The position numbers and the translations under genes are program-made. From NCBI GenBank assembly GCA_900550375.1, contig URRP01000042.1, positions 1-21,849 on the forward strand: 21,849 bases of DNA. Direction: 5' to 3'. This stretch comes from an uncultured Alistipes sp. Its GTDB lineage: Bacteria; Bacteroidota; Bacteroidia; Bacteroidales; Rikenellaceae. Shown piece after piece: positions 1-7,695 of the stretch (the first letter of the stretch is position 1; each line of letters starts with the position of its first letter). The notes beneath the pieces are model-generated. The model searched no databases, was not told the DNA's origin, and saw only the letters and a list, made by a program, of their open reading frames with translations.

Positions 1-626
1 ACGCCGTCGCCCAGCTCCAGAATCGAAATATCGAACGTACCGCCGCCCAAGTCGTACACGGCGATCTTCATGTCGGCGCTCTTCTTGTCCAAGCCATAAG
101 CCAACGCCGCAGCCGTAGGCTCGTTGATGATACGACGCACCTTCAGACCGGCGATTTCACCCGCCTCCTTGGTGGCCTGACGCTGCGAATCGGAGAAATA
201 GGCCGGCACGGTGATGACCGCTTCGTCGACGGTCTGTCCCAGATAGTCCTCCGCCGTCTTCTTCATCTTCTGAAGGATGATGGCCGAAATCTCCTGCGGA
301 CTGTATTGACGTCCGTCGATCTCCACACGCGGCGTATCGTTCGGACCTTTGACGACCTTATACGGCGCACGTTCGATCTCCGAGTGCACCTGGTCATAGG
401 TTTCGCCCATGAAGCGCTTGATCGAGAAGATCGTACGCGTGGGGTTGGTGATGGCCTGACGTTTGGCAGGATCGCCGACCTTCCGCTCGCCGCCCTCGGT
501 GAACGCGACCACCGAAGGAGTCGTACGATGGCCTTCCGAATTGGGAATAACGACAGGTTCGTTACCCTCCATAACCGCTACGCAAGAGTTCGTAGTACCT
601 AAATCAATACCGATAATCTTTCCCAT
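1..626 (-). CDS. dnaK: Molecular chaperone DnaK (Hsp70), N-terminal part, truncated by window edge
   Basis: ATP-dependent cytosolic Hsp70 chaperone; only about the first 208 residues are in the window because the gene runs off the left edge. The reverse-strand translation begins MGKIIGIDLGTTNSC, the Hsp70 phosphate-1 motif, followed by EGHRTTPSVVAF and VGDPAKRQ. Near the window edge are ITVPAYFSDSQRQAT, NEPTAAALAYG and the phosphate-2 motif VYDLGGGTFDIS. The ATG at 624-626 is the standard DnaK start. No strong Shine-Dalgarno is visible in the AT-rich leader, as is usual in Bacteroidota. The chaperone partners (grpE, dnaJ) are not in the window. Identification is secure; only completeness is unknown. 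Confidence 0.98.
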   Translation of the reverse strand, partial: MGKIIGIDLGTTNSCVAVMEGNEPVVIPNSEGHRTTPSVVAFTEGGERKVGDPAKRQAITNPTRTIFSIKRFMGETYDQVHSEIERAPYKVVKGPNDTPRVEIDGRQYSPQEISAIILQKMKKTAEDYLGQTVDEAVITVPAYFSDSQRQATKEAGEIAGLKVRRIINEPTAAALAYGLDKKSADMKIAVYDLGGGTFDISILELGDG

Positions 627-1160
627 AATCTTAAAGTATTATTGTTTTCAAATTATTTCTTTCTGTCCGCTCCTTATGGAACCTTCACGTGCCGCAAAAC
701 GAGCAAAGGTTATACCAAACGACTTTTCATCCGAAAATATCCGAATGATCCCGCCGCAGCCTGCCAAAAACGCACTTACGACTGACAAAATGACGGTCGG
801 ACGGCCGCTTTCCGACCGTCGGAATGACAGTCCGGGCAGCAAATATGCATCCGGCGGAAAGGCGTTCGAAACCTGCTGTTCAGACGGCCGCCCTCTGCCG
901 TCCGACCGCCGTGCCCGCCGCAGCCCGCCATCCGCTTTCTCCGCGAAAACAGGCGCCGACACACTTCGCCCCGCCGCAGCCCGACCGCCGACCGCCGGTT
1001 TCCGTCATCTGCCTCCTCGGCATGAACAGCCCCCTCCCCGCACCGCCGCATTCGACCCTTTCACGGCACCGGTTCGCTCCGCGAAAACAGGCGTGGAAAA
1101 GAGCGGAATCGCTAAAAAATGACTTTCTCCGAAATTTGTGCACGGATATTGCCTCGGGGA
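627..1160. other. Non-coding stretch upstream of dnaK with hairpin and short repeats
   Basis: I see no convincing gene here; the open frames are Arg/Pro-rich by-products of high GC. Next to dnaK there is a possible reverse-strand promoter: a TATAACCTTTG box at 704-714 (one base longer than TAnnTTTG) with TTTTCG at 732-737. Further right, ACGGTCGGA (793-801) and TCCGACCGT (811-819) form a perfect 9-bp stem with a 9-base loop. The adjacent 11-mer (819-829, reverse strand TGTCATTCCGA) also begins the repeat element near 14748. A 17-bp direct repeat, CTCCGCGAAAACAGGCG, occurs at 939-955 and 1077-1093. The segment CCGCCGCAGCC also recurs (near 915 and 969). It may be decayed repeat DNA. Confidence 0.5.
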
Positions 1161-1192
1161 TTTGTAAAATTCAAATTAATATCGTACTTTAG
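1161..1192 (+). promoter_or_regulatory. Promoter of the small DNA-binding protein gene
   Basis: TTTG at 1161-1164, a 20-bp AT-rich spacer, then TACTTTAG at 1185-1192. This fits the Bacteroidota vegetative promoter (TTTG, 19-21 bp, TAnnTTTG) with one mismatch in the -7 box. Transcription would start near 1199, leaving a leader of about 28 bases before the ATG at 1227. Confidence 0.65.
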
Positions 1193-1226
1193 TAGGTGAA
1201 ATATCAACTCTAAAACTTATAAAGCT

Positions 1227-1469
1227 ATGGTTATTACATTTAATGAGTTGCGCCGTATCAAGGATAAGCTGCCCAGCGGCAGTTCGCAACGGATAGCGAA
1301 TGAATTGGGAATCGATGTGGATACTGTTCGCAACTATTTCGGCGGAAAGCATTACGATGCCAAAGGAAATATCGGCATTCATGTGGAACAGGGTCCCGAC
1401 GGCGGAGTTGTAACGCTGGACGATACCACGATCCTCGATGCGGCGATGCGCATTCTCAACCAAGAATAA
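1227..1469 (+). CDS. Small conserved Bacteroidales DNA-binding (HTH-like) protein
   Basis: An 80-residue protein beginning MVITFNELRRIKDKLP. Residues about 16-35 (SGSSQRIANELGIDVDTVRN) read as a helix-turn-helix: a first helix with QRIANELG, a turn at ID, and a recognition helix DTVRNYFGG. The acidic C-terminal part ends TTILDAAMRILNQE. I recognise the pattern as a small DNA-binding protein widespread in Bacteroidales, but I cannot name a target or process. It is monocistronic, with its own promoter (1161-1192) and a strong terminator (1492-1521). The start is fixed by the short leader; no strong SD is visible. The family assignment is from memory of similar proteins and the function is inferred from the motif alone. 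Confidence 0.85.
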   Translation: MVITFNELRRIKDKLPSGSSQRIANELGIDVDTVRNYFGGKHYDAKGNIGIHVEQGPDGGVVTLDDTTILDAAMRILNQE

Positions 1470-1491
1470 TACGACCGGCACGTCAGATTTA

Positions 1492-1521
1492 ACGGCTTCC
1501 GCAAGGGGGCCGTCTTTTTTT
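1492..1521 (+). terminator. Rho-independent terminator
   Basis: A 9-bp stem pairs 1492-1500 with 1505-1513 (two G-T pairs) around the GNRA-type tetraloop GCAA, followed by C and seven T residues. It lies 22 bases after the stop codon of the small DNA-binding gene. Confidence 0.85.
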
Positions 1522-1719
1522 GGTATCGATACCGAAAAACACAGCGACGGTTCCTCGCCGTATTTCTCCGGTACAATTAAATTTAAACAGCTTCTGAAAT
1601 ATTGCCAACCAAATAATGCAGGACGCGCCCGTGCGACCGATCGTTCGACGAATGCCTTATTTTCGCTCCGCCCTACTCTGCTGCTTTCGTGCAACGCATC
1701 GTCCTGCCCTAGTCGAACC

Positions 1720-3378
1720 TCAACGAGTCAGTTCGTCCGGCATCGGCACGGGCTGCCCCGTGGCACGGATTACCGGCATGGCGGCATTCCATCCACGCAG
1801 TTTGCCGCTTAACTCCGCAGCCAGCGCAGAGACGACATCGGGATTCTCGGCCGACACATCGTGCAACTCGCCGATATCCATCGACAGATTGTAGAGCTCC
1901 AAGGCACCGGTGTGCATACGGTAGACCAATTTCCAGTCTCCCTTGCGGATAGCGCTCAGAAAATCGACGTCATCCTGATCCTCGATCCGCCACTGATGCG
2001 GCATGTGCGACACCACAGCCCGGTCGGGATCGATTCCCGACACAGAGGCGGGAACCACAAAAGCATTCGCCGCCTTCTGATCGGCGATCTCTCCGCGTGA
2101 CGCAGCCGCGGCCGCCAGCTGCGACCCATCGGTCACCAGTCTGACGAGACTCTCACCGTCGAGTTTCTGCACGACCTCGGGGTGCTTCACGCCCGCCATA
2201 TCCAGAATCGTCGGGAAGAGATCCTCAGGCACCACCGGCGTATTGACTCTGGTGCCGGCCGCCGTCCTTCCGGGCCAGTAAAACATCATCGGCACACGGA
2301 TACCTCCCTCGTAAACCGAGCCCTTTCCCTCGCGCAGAGGAGCATTGAACGTATGCGCCACACCGCCTTTGGACGTGTTGACGCTGTGACCGCCATTATC
2401 CGAATAGAAAATGAGTATCGTGTTGTCGGCCACACCGCGCTGCTCCAGATAATCCAGCAGTTCGCCCAGACTCCGGTCGACGCCCTCCACCATCGAAGCA
2501 TATTTTGCTTGGCGTTCGTCCAACCCCTCATCCAGATATTTTTGATAATAACGCGGATCTGAATGAATCGGCGTATGCACGGCATAGTGAGAGAGGTATA
2601 GATAGAAAGGCTGCCCGTTTCGGATCGGATAATCCAACGTTTTCAAAGCCTCCTTGGTCAAGGCCTCAGTCAAATGGACATTCGAACCGTAATACTCCGT
2701 CAAGTCATGAATGGCCGAGTAGTTCCACTTTTCGGGGATGTTGCCGTAATTTTCTTCACCGTAATAACTGTCGGGCATACCTGTCATATTTCCCGACACA
2801 TTCACGACAAATCCCATGTTGTAGGGAGAGGCTCCCGGCGTACCCAACGTCGCCCAATGCGCCTTACCCACATGGATGGTGAAATAGCCCGCATCCTTGA
2901 GCAACTGCACCATCGGTGTGGCATACTGGGTGTTGGCAATCCCCTGCACGGGGCTTATTCCGTTCCAGTTCCACTCGGGACGAGCAAAGGTATCTTCGAT
3001 ATCGCAGTTCGCCTGATTGAATCCACGCGTGCCACCCGTAAAATCGGTCGGCATGTCCTTCTCAGGGGCTGTGAAGGTGGTGATGCGCTCGTGCGCCGCA
3101 TGCATACCGGTCATCAGACTGGTGCGCGTCGGCGTAGAGAGCGGACAGGCATAGGCGTTGGTCATTATCACCCCTTTGTGTGCGAGCCGCTGCATGTTGG
3201 GCGTATGAATACGCAGGTTGTTCGGATAAACCTCTTCGCCATAGGCGACAGAACTGTCGAGCCATCCATAGTCATCGACCAAAAAAAAGATGATATTGGG
3301 GCGTTCGGCCCGATTGCAAGCGGTCATGGGAGCCAACAGAGCCAATCCCATCCACGATTTGGGAAAAGGTTTCATCAT
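1720..3378 (-). CDS. Ser-type sulfatase, lipoprotein
   Basis: A predicted sulfate-ester hydrolase of the alkaline-phosphatase-like superfamily, 552 residues, exported and lipid-anchored. The N-terminus MMKPFPKSWMGLALLAPMTAC has a hydrophobic core and lipobox MTAC (Cys21). Metal-binding DD lies at 35-36 (IIFFLVDDYGW). The active-site signature STPTRTSLMTG starts at residue 81. Ser81 occupies the formylglycine position (S-x-P-x-R), so maturation by a radical-SAM anSME enzyme is expected rather than the Cys-type route. GKAHW near 172 and SDNGGHS near 326-332 match the other conserved sulfatase motifs. I chose the ATG at 3376-3378 because the open frame extends upstream but that part has no signal peptide character; 3375 is equally possible. 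No SusC/D pair, anSME gene or glycosidase is adjacent, so the substrate is unknown (host glycans are a typical guess). Confidence 0.93.
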   Translation of the reverse strand: MMKPFPKSWMGLALLAPMTACNRAERPNIIFFLVDDYGWLDSSVAYGEEVYPNNLRIHTPNMQRLAHKGVIMTNAYACPLSTPTRTSLMTGMHAAHERITTFTAPEKDMPTDFTGGTRGFNQANCDIEDTFARPEWNWNGISPVQGIANTQYATPMVQLLKDAGYFTIHVGKAHWATLGTPGASPYNMGFVVNVSGNMTGMPDSYYGEENYGNIPEKWNYSAIHDLTEYYGSNVHLTEALTKEALKTLDYPIRNGQPFYLYLSHYAVHTPIHSDPRYYQKYLDEGLDERQAKYASMVEGVDRSLGELLDYLEQRGVADNTILIFYSDNGGHSVNTSKGGVAHTFNAPLREGKGSVYEGGIRVPMMFYWPGRTAAGTRVNTPVVPEDLFPTILDMAGVKHPEVVQKLDGESLVRLVTDGSQLAAAAASRGEIADQKAANAFVVPASVSGIDPDRAVVSHMPHQWRIEDQDDVDFLSAIRKGDWKLVYRMHTGALELYNLSMDIGELHDVSAENPDVVSALAAELSGKLRGWNAAMPVIRATGQPVPMPDELTR

Positions 3379-3666
3379 CGGATTAGTTTTAGTTTTCGGA
3401 AATATATGAATATATTTCGAGAATATTGCACACCCCGCATCGGAAATGTCGCATCGCCGCAACCGGTCATCGCCGCCAGCAGCAACAGAACGCCCGCCAT
3501 CGCCGTTCGACGGATGAGGTGTCGCCCCGTCCAAAATAGAGATGTCCGAATTTCTTCATAAACTATTGGTTATTAAAATGAGTCTAATGCAAATACATCG
3601 ATTTATTCCATTCGTGCAAACAACCGCCGCACAAAAATGCTGGAATCGTCGCACGCAATCCGCCAT
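3379..3666. other. Leader/intergenic region between sulfatase and TlpA-like gene
   Basis: No gene is visible. On the reverse strand TATTTTGG at 3531-3538 resembles a -7 box, with TTTATG about 18 bp further upstream. If used, the sulfatase would have a leader of roughly 150 bases. A second candidate, TATATTTC, lies near 3400. Neither is strong. Confidence 0.3.
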
Positions 3667-3694
3667 AAAAAACCGGACGCTGTTTTGCGTCCGG
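3667..3694 (-). terminator. Rho-independent terminator of the TlpA-like gene
   Basis: On the reverse strand a perfect 8-bp stem CCGGACGC/GCGTCCGG (3687-3694 with 3673-3680) encloses a six-base loop. Six T residues follow (3672-3667). It lies 12 bases after the stop codon of the gene ending at 3707. Confidence 0.92.
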
Positions 3695-3706
3695 TCGTCC
3701 CGTATG

Positions 3707-4963
3707 TTAATCCTGCGCCTCTTCTCCCAGCAGCTTCCGAAGAGTCGCAGTCAGCCCGCGCCCCCGCAGATCGCCGGGATCGCGCGAGACGATCCTGCCA
3801 TCGGGTCCGATCAGAAAATAAGTCGGATAACTCTGCACATGATAGAGTTCCTGCACCCGTTTTTGCGGCCGGTCGGCGACAATCGGCCATGTAATCGGAG
3901 AGGTCGGCACCCACTCGTTCAGGTCTTCGGCACTGTCGGCAGCCACGCCGAGGATCTCGAATCCGGCGTCGCGATACCGCTCGTAGCACTTGTTGAGTTC
4001 TCCCTTGATCTCGGCACGGCACGGCCCGCAGCCGATTGCCCAGAAATCGAGCAGCACATAGCGTCCCTCGAAATCGTCGGGGAACCGAATCCGACGGCCG
4101 TCCAGCGTCTCGGTCTCGAACGGATAGGGGCGGAATCCGGCCTGAAGCGCATAGGGGTCGGGCTGGTCGGGGCAGGGCGTCAGCCGCAGTTCGCATCCGT
4201 CGAATCGCAGCGAGTCGAGCCGGTACATGGCTCCGTTCAAACGGACATATTCGTCGGTCGCCACGATCTTGACCGTATCGGGTCCCTCGAAACGGATGGT
4301 TACGTATGAATTGTCGTAGGCGTCGCCGTGCGGCGTCACGTGCACCGCATAGCTGTCGCCGCCCGTGACAAAACGGCCTGTACGACAGTCGTCGTAGGCG
4401 ATGCACATTCCCCAGCGGGGACGGTAGGGATGGATATGAACCGTATCGGGATGAATCGCGCCGCCGACGTAGCGCTCGATGTAGACGGGCGTCGAAACGG
4501 AGGTCGTCGAATCGGCGGCGAAATAGCCGACCGTCTCGTCCGACAGATCGTCGTCGCCGTCGGTATCGATCAGGTAGGCGAACCGGTCATCGGGCGTCAC
4601 ACCCGCCGCCATCGCGATCCACGCGCGCATGGGCCGAGCCGAGTACTCCGCCGTATCCATACCCCACGCATCGAAGTAACGCATACAGAACTTTTCGTCC
4701 ACGCGACCTTGCAGATAGCCCTGATAGAGCAGTTGGGGAAAATCGTCGTTGAAATAGATTTCGGCCTGCCGCCACTCGGCAGGAAGGCCACGCACAACGG
4801 GATAGAGCGTATCGGTCATACGGCCGGAGAGGCCGGAGACCCCGCGACCTGAAGAGGTGTTGAGCAGGACGTGTCTGTCCAGCGGCACGACAATCTGCCG
4901 CGGAGCACAAGCGGCGAACAGCAAGAGCGCCGACAACGGAAATAAAATCGATCGATGTTTCAT
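3707..4963 (-). CDS. Thioredoxin-like (TlpA/ResA-type) lipoprotein with large unassigned N-terminal region
   Basis: A 418-residue predicted envelope thiol-disulfide oxidoreductase. The signal peptide ends at a lipobox (LLFAAC, Cys19). The C-terminal thioredoxin fold (about 278-415) has the active site WAIGCGPC with Cys312 and Cys315. It also has the cis-proline loop QSYPTYFLIG (Pro380) and a PDGRIV strand typical of TlpA/AhpC-TSA proteins. The region from 20 to 275 is not a family I recognise. It contains an aspartate-rich segment DTDGDDDLSDE (133-143) resembling a calcium-binding EF-hand or dockerin-like loop, and several additional cysteines. The start is the only ATG in front of a signal peptide. 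It is monocistronic, with a terminator at 3667-3694 and a TACCTTTG box at 5053-5060. Reductase versus oxidase direction cannot be told from sequence. Confidence 0.85.
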   Translation of the reverse strand: MKHRSILFPLSALLLFAACAPRQIVVPLDRHVLLNTSSGRGVSGLSGRMTDTLYPVVRGLPAEWRQAEIYFNDDFPQLLYQGYLQGRVDEKFCMRYFDAWGMDTAEYSARPMRAWIAMAAGVTPDDRFAYLIDTDGDDDLSDETVGYFAADSTTSVSTPVYIERYVGGAIHPDTVHIHPYRPRWGMCIAYDDCRTGRFVTGGDSYAVHVTPHGDAYDNSYVTIRFEGPDTVKIVATDEYVRLNGAMYRLDSLRFDGCELRLTPCPDQPDPYALQAGFRPYPFETETLDGRRIRFPDDFEGRYVLLDFWAIGCGPCRAEIKGELNKCYERYRDAGFEILGVAADSAEDLNEWVPTSPITWPIVADRPQKRVQELYHVQSYPTYFLIGPDGRIVSRDPGDLRGRGLTATLRKLLGEEAQD

Positions 4964-5052
4964 AGGAAGGGGTTAGGTCAGGTCAGGTTGGGTCGGACGC
5001 CTCCCCGGATGCGGCACGAAGATTCCGCCCGCCGGTCGGAAGCGACCTATCG

Positions 5053-5060
5053 CAAAGGTA
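5053..5060 (-). promoter_or_regulatory. -7 promoter element for the TlpA-like lipoprotein gene
   Basis: Reverse-strand TACCTTTG matches TAnnTTTG exactly. No TTTG is found 19-21 bp upstream, so the -33 element is weak or an activator is used. Confidence 0.5.
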
Positions 5061-5324
5061 GCAAAAAAGATTGAAAAATACCCTATTCCGCTTTTATCCG
5101 GGAAATTCGTTTTAAAATCGGCCGGACAAAGGCGATCCGTCCGCCTGCCGCCGCAGCCATAGGGATTTACAAAAAATTACAGATATCCCTTCTCGACGAA
5201 ATCCCCTGCGGAACGTCCGGCCTCTCCGGTGCGGAACCGTGCGTCGAATCCCCGCCGGCGCGCACCGAAGATTCGGATGCCGGCGGCCGGCAGAACCGCT
5301 CGAAAGAAGCCCCCCCCGAAAATG

Positions 5325-5366
5325 GAATTCACCTCGGCCGCAACCAGCTGCGACAGAGGTGAATTC
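5325..5366. repeat. 42-bp imperfect palindrome
   Basis: Arms of 11 bp, GAATTCACCTC and GAGGTGAATTC, match perfectly around a 20-base centre. The centre itself contains CGCA/TGCG pairing on the reverse strand. It lies downstream of the tandem-FKBP gene (stop at 5422). There is no T-run, so it is not a classical terminator. It may be an operator, an RNA-stabilising hairpin or a repeat remnant. Confidence 0.7.
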
Positions 5367-5421
5367 GTTGAAAACGGAGCCACCGGAGCACTCGAAGACC
5401 CTCCCGACGGCAATCGCCGCC

Positions 5422-7005
5422 CTACTCCTTGGGTTCGATGTAAATTTCGAAAATCAACGGCGAATAGGCAGGTATCTCCGTGGTATAGGTCGTCGTCGAG
5501 GAACTGCTGTCGGAGTAGTCGTAATTCGACGAATAGTAGTAGTTGTTATACAGACCGCCGTAATAACTATTATAGTAGTTGTCGTAGTAGGAATTGCCGT
5601 ACATACCTCCGTAATAATTATTATAGTAGTTGTAATAATTGTAGTAGTTATTATAATTCATATAGCTGTTAGACGAGCTGCCCGACGACGACGAACCGCC
5701 GCTCTTGCCCGATGCTCCGTAGGCGTAACTCGAGGTGGTGACGATCGACGCCCACTGTCCGTAACGCAGCTGCGGAATGCTGTAATACCAAGCATAGATG
5801 GTCTCCAGCGTCGACGTGTCGCCCGATTCCGGCACTTCGTACGTGTATGCGCTGCCCTCGCTCTGCACCTCGCCGTAGATGAGCTTCTTCACCTCGTCGA
5901 TATTCGTATCGAAGATGAATCCGTCGAGGAACCGGCCGATGTACCAGATCGAAGCCGTCTCGCCGCTCTTGATCGAATCGCCTTTGTAGGTTCCTGCGCC
6001 GAAACGTTCCACCAGCGCGTCGTTGATCTTTTTGTCGAGAGCAGCCATCGGCTCGTTATACGGGAAATAAGGAACCGAATAGGTGTTCTTCCAATTGTAG
6101 GTGCCCGCCGGTTCGCGGCCGGGTGAAAAGACATGCGAGACATAGAGCTGCGGAACCGTATCCGTCGCCAGATACCACGTATATTTATACGGGTCGACGC
6201 TCGTATCGGGCAGCTCCGGTTCGTCGGTCTCGGCATCGCGCAGCGACCGGCGCACGGAAGAGAGTTTCAAATCCCCCTTATCTTCCTCCTCGACCGGGCA
6301 TACCGTACCGTTGTCCTTGACGAACGCATCGACGATCTCGCCTTCATTCGCCACCGGATTCGACACGCGGCCCGTCACCTTGATATGGAGAATTGCGGGA
6401 AGGTTGGCGTCGAGCGTATACTGCCCGCCGTACCCGGCATCGCTGCTGGCACCCGACGACGAATAGGCCAGCGACGAAGGCAGGTAGAGCATCAGCTCCG
6501 TGCCGCGCCGCGCCTGCAACCCGTTCTTCAGGCCGCGGTCGGGATGCTCGGCGATATACTCCTCGCTCAGTGTCAACGGCTCGCGCAGCGCATAATAGCT
6601 GCCTTCGAGCAGCGTCGTATAGTCCGATCCGCTGTATCGGAGATAGGGCGCATAATAGGTGTAACGGGTGAACGTCCCCTGCTGTTTGGCCTGCACGGCA
6701 TTGCGCGTCAGGCAGACATTGCCATTCAGGTCGCGGGCCGTGAATTCGTACTGCACCCAGCAGTCGGTCTCGGCAATGAGCGTGTCGGCCTTGTCGGTCG
6801 AACCCGCGGCGAGCACATCGACATAATAGGAGAATCCGCGCGCCTCCTGCTTGTTGCCGAGCAGCTCCGGGCGGTGCAGTTTCATCCACGTGTCGAGCGA
6901 CCGCTGCTCGATCTTGTTATAGGACTCGCTCGTATCCTTGGCACACGACGCGAAAACGAGGGCGCAGAGCGCAACAGCCCCTATCTTTCCGAAAGAAAAA
7001 CGCAT
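5422..7005 (-). CDS. Tandem FKBP-like lipoprotein with Tyr/Asn-rich insertion
   Basis: A 527-residue predicted lipoprotein: MRFSFGKIGAVALCALVFASC, lipobox FASC. Two regions resemble FKBP-type peptidyl-prolyl isomerases. In the first half, GLQARRGTELMLYLPSSLAY is followed by LPAILHIKVTGRV. In the second, ASIWYIGRFLDGFIFDTN is followed by YGQWASIVTTSSYAYGASG and finally IPAYSPLIFEIYI. About 76 residues (434-509) of Ser, Tyr, Asn and Gly are inserted between the AYG and IPxxSPL segments, where ordinary FKBPs have a short loop. Catalytic competence is uncertain. I prefer the ATG at 7003-7005 over an in-frame GTG at 7018-7020 that abuts the upstream stop, because the signal peptide then has the usual length. 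It is the second gene of an operon with 7021-7680. The FKBP relation is from motif reading, not a search. Confidence 0.8.
   Translation of the reverse strand: MRFSFGKIGAVALCALVFASCAKDTSESYNKIEQRSLDTWMKLHRPELLGNKQEARGFSYYVDVLAAGSTDKADTLIAETDCWVQYEFTARDLNGNVCLTRNAVQAKQQGTFTRYTYYAPYLRYSGSDYTTLLEGSYYALREPLTLSEEYIAEHPDRGLKNGLQARRGTELMLYLPSSLAYSSSGASSDAGYGGQYTLDANLPAILHIKVTGRVSNPVANEGEIVDAFVKDNGTVCPVEEEDKGDLKLSSVRRSLRDAETDEPELPDTSVDPYKYTWYLATDTVPQLYVSHVFSPGREPAGTYNWKNTYSVPYFPYNEPMAALDKKINDALVERFGAGTYKGDSIKSGETASIWYIGRFLDGFIFDTNIDEVKKLIYGEVQSEGSAYTYEVPESGDTSTLETIYAWYYSIPQLRYGQWASIVTTSSYAYGASGKSGGSSSSGSSSNSYMNYNNYYNYYNYYNNYYGGMYGNSYYDNYYNSYYGGLYNNYYYSSNYDYSDSSSSTTTYTTEIPAYSPLIFEIYIEPKE
5479..5706 (-). 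repeat. Low-complexity Tyr/Asn/Ser/Gly coding tract with 51-bp duplication
   Basis: This segment encodes about 24 Tyr and 14 Asn in 76 residues. A 26-base piece at 5557-5582 recurs at 5608-5633 with two mismatches, giving a 51-bp (17-codon) period. The protein units NNYYGGMYGNSYYDNYY and NSYYGGLYNNYYYSSNY align. The tract is AT-rich compared with the flanking gene. Confidence 0.85.
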
Positions 7006-7020
7006 AATACTGGTATTCAC

Positions 7021-7680
7021 CTATTGTTTCGTTACTTTATTAATCCTGCAAAAAAACGCTACGGGACACTCCTTGGTCATCAGCCCCACGATCAGTTTCT
7101 CCCCGTATGCTTGGTTATAAGTCATATACAGCTCCACCTCGTCCTGCTCGCGGCATCCGACAAGCGCCTCCTGCAAACCGGAAATCGTCGCCCCACCGCC
7201 GATGAGCAGCGTCTGTCCGATGGGTACGAATTGCCCGAACTCGTCCCGAATCGGCTCCCCGTTTGCATCGTACTCCACCCAGTAGCGAGGGTTCAGCCCC
7301 GACTCGACCAGCCGGTTGATTACCGTCGTATCGTTGGAATAGATGCATTCGACAGGTTTCGGGGTCGTATAAGGGGTGAAATCATAGAGCGAGAAGGTAA
7401 GGTCGAGCCTGCACCCTTCACTCACCTCGGGCCGCGTCAACCGGTCGGCATTATAGATGTCGGCGATATAGCGGTAGGTCGTATTGCCGAAGGTCGAGTA
7501 GTACGGCGGATCGTTGTCGAGCGACTGGGCGGCGTCCTGCTCCGAAAGCAGCAGCGGTGTGTGCTTCGAGGTCAGGTACGAAACGATCTTCTCCTGCTGC
7601 TGAGGCAGAATATCCTCCTCGTTGCTGCACGAAAACAACATGGCGCATGACAACGCACCTATATACCATCGAACCCTCAT
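7021..7680 (-). CDS. FKBP-like lipoprotein, first gene of two-gene operon
   Basis: A 219-residue predicted lipoprotein: MRVRWYIGALSCAMLFSC, lipobox LFSC. The middle and C-terminal parts follow a divergent FKBP layout. LDLTFSLYDFTPYTT resembles an FKBP entry strand, and GLQEALVGCREQDEVELYMTYNQAYGE resembles the GLxxMxxGexxxlxxPxxxAYG stretch; PVAFFCRINKV is the closing strand. Similar small proteins in Bacteroidales are annotated as FKBP-type or hypothetical. I chose the ATG at 7678-7680 because a perfect -7 box (TAAATTTG, 7696-7703) overlaps the more upstream possible start. Its TAG is immediately followed by the GTG before the next gene, so the two are surely co-transcribed. Enzymatic activity is not demonstrable from sequence. 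Confidence 0.75.
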   Translation of the reverse strand: MRVRWYIGALSCAMLFSCSNEEDILPQQQEKIVSYLTSKHTPLLLSEQDAAQSLDNDPPYYSTFGNTTYRYIADIYNADRLTRPEVSEGCRLDLTFSLYDFTPYTTPKPVECIYSNDTTVINRLVESGLNPRYWVEYDANGEPIRDEFGQFVPIGQTLLIGGGATISGLQEALVGCREQDEVELYMTYNQAYGEKLIVGLMTKECPVAFFCRINKVTKQ

Positions 7681-7695
7681 CGTTATATAATCGTG

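Larger units (their letters stand above)
4964..5421. other. Intergenic region with -7 box, long inverted repeat and C8 tract
   Basis: Non-coding as far as I can see. Reverse-strand TACCTTTG at 5053-5060 is a perfect -7 box for the TlpA-like gene, with no good -33 box; the leader (about 83 bases) contains a short CTGAC tandem repeat near 4970-4990. A perfect 11-bp inverted repeat, GAATTCACCTC/GAGGTGAATTC, lies at 5325-5335 and 5356-5366. A C8 run covers 5310-5317. A 78-codon reverse frame across 5177-5413 starts with TTG and looks like a chance frame. Confidence 0.5.

Noticed and set aside
463..1122. 219-codon forward frame across the dnaK start and its upstream region
   Set aside because: It runs antisense over dnaK and is Arg/Pro/Ser-rich with no domain; it is a product of GC-rich sequence.
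2930..2950. TTGGCA-N6-TGCA resembling a sigma-54 -24/-12 site
   Set aside because: Lies inside the sulfatase gene on the wrong strand and the match is partial.
5177..5413. 78-codon reverse frame downstream of the tandem FKBP-like gene
   Set aside because: Begins with TTG, has no recognisable motif or ribosome site, and includes the inverted repeat; unlikely to be a gene.
5500..5660. Possible CRISPR-like or microsatellite repeat from the TAGTAGTTGTAATAATT pattern
   Set aside because: No spacers of constant length; the pattern is explained by Tyr and Asn codons in the FKBP-like gene.
6133..7650. 505-codon forward frame antisense to the FKBP-like operon
   Set aside because: Arg/His/Ile-rich composition typical of the opposite strand of a real gene; the reverse-strand frames have lipoprotein signals and promoters.
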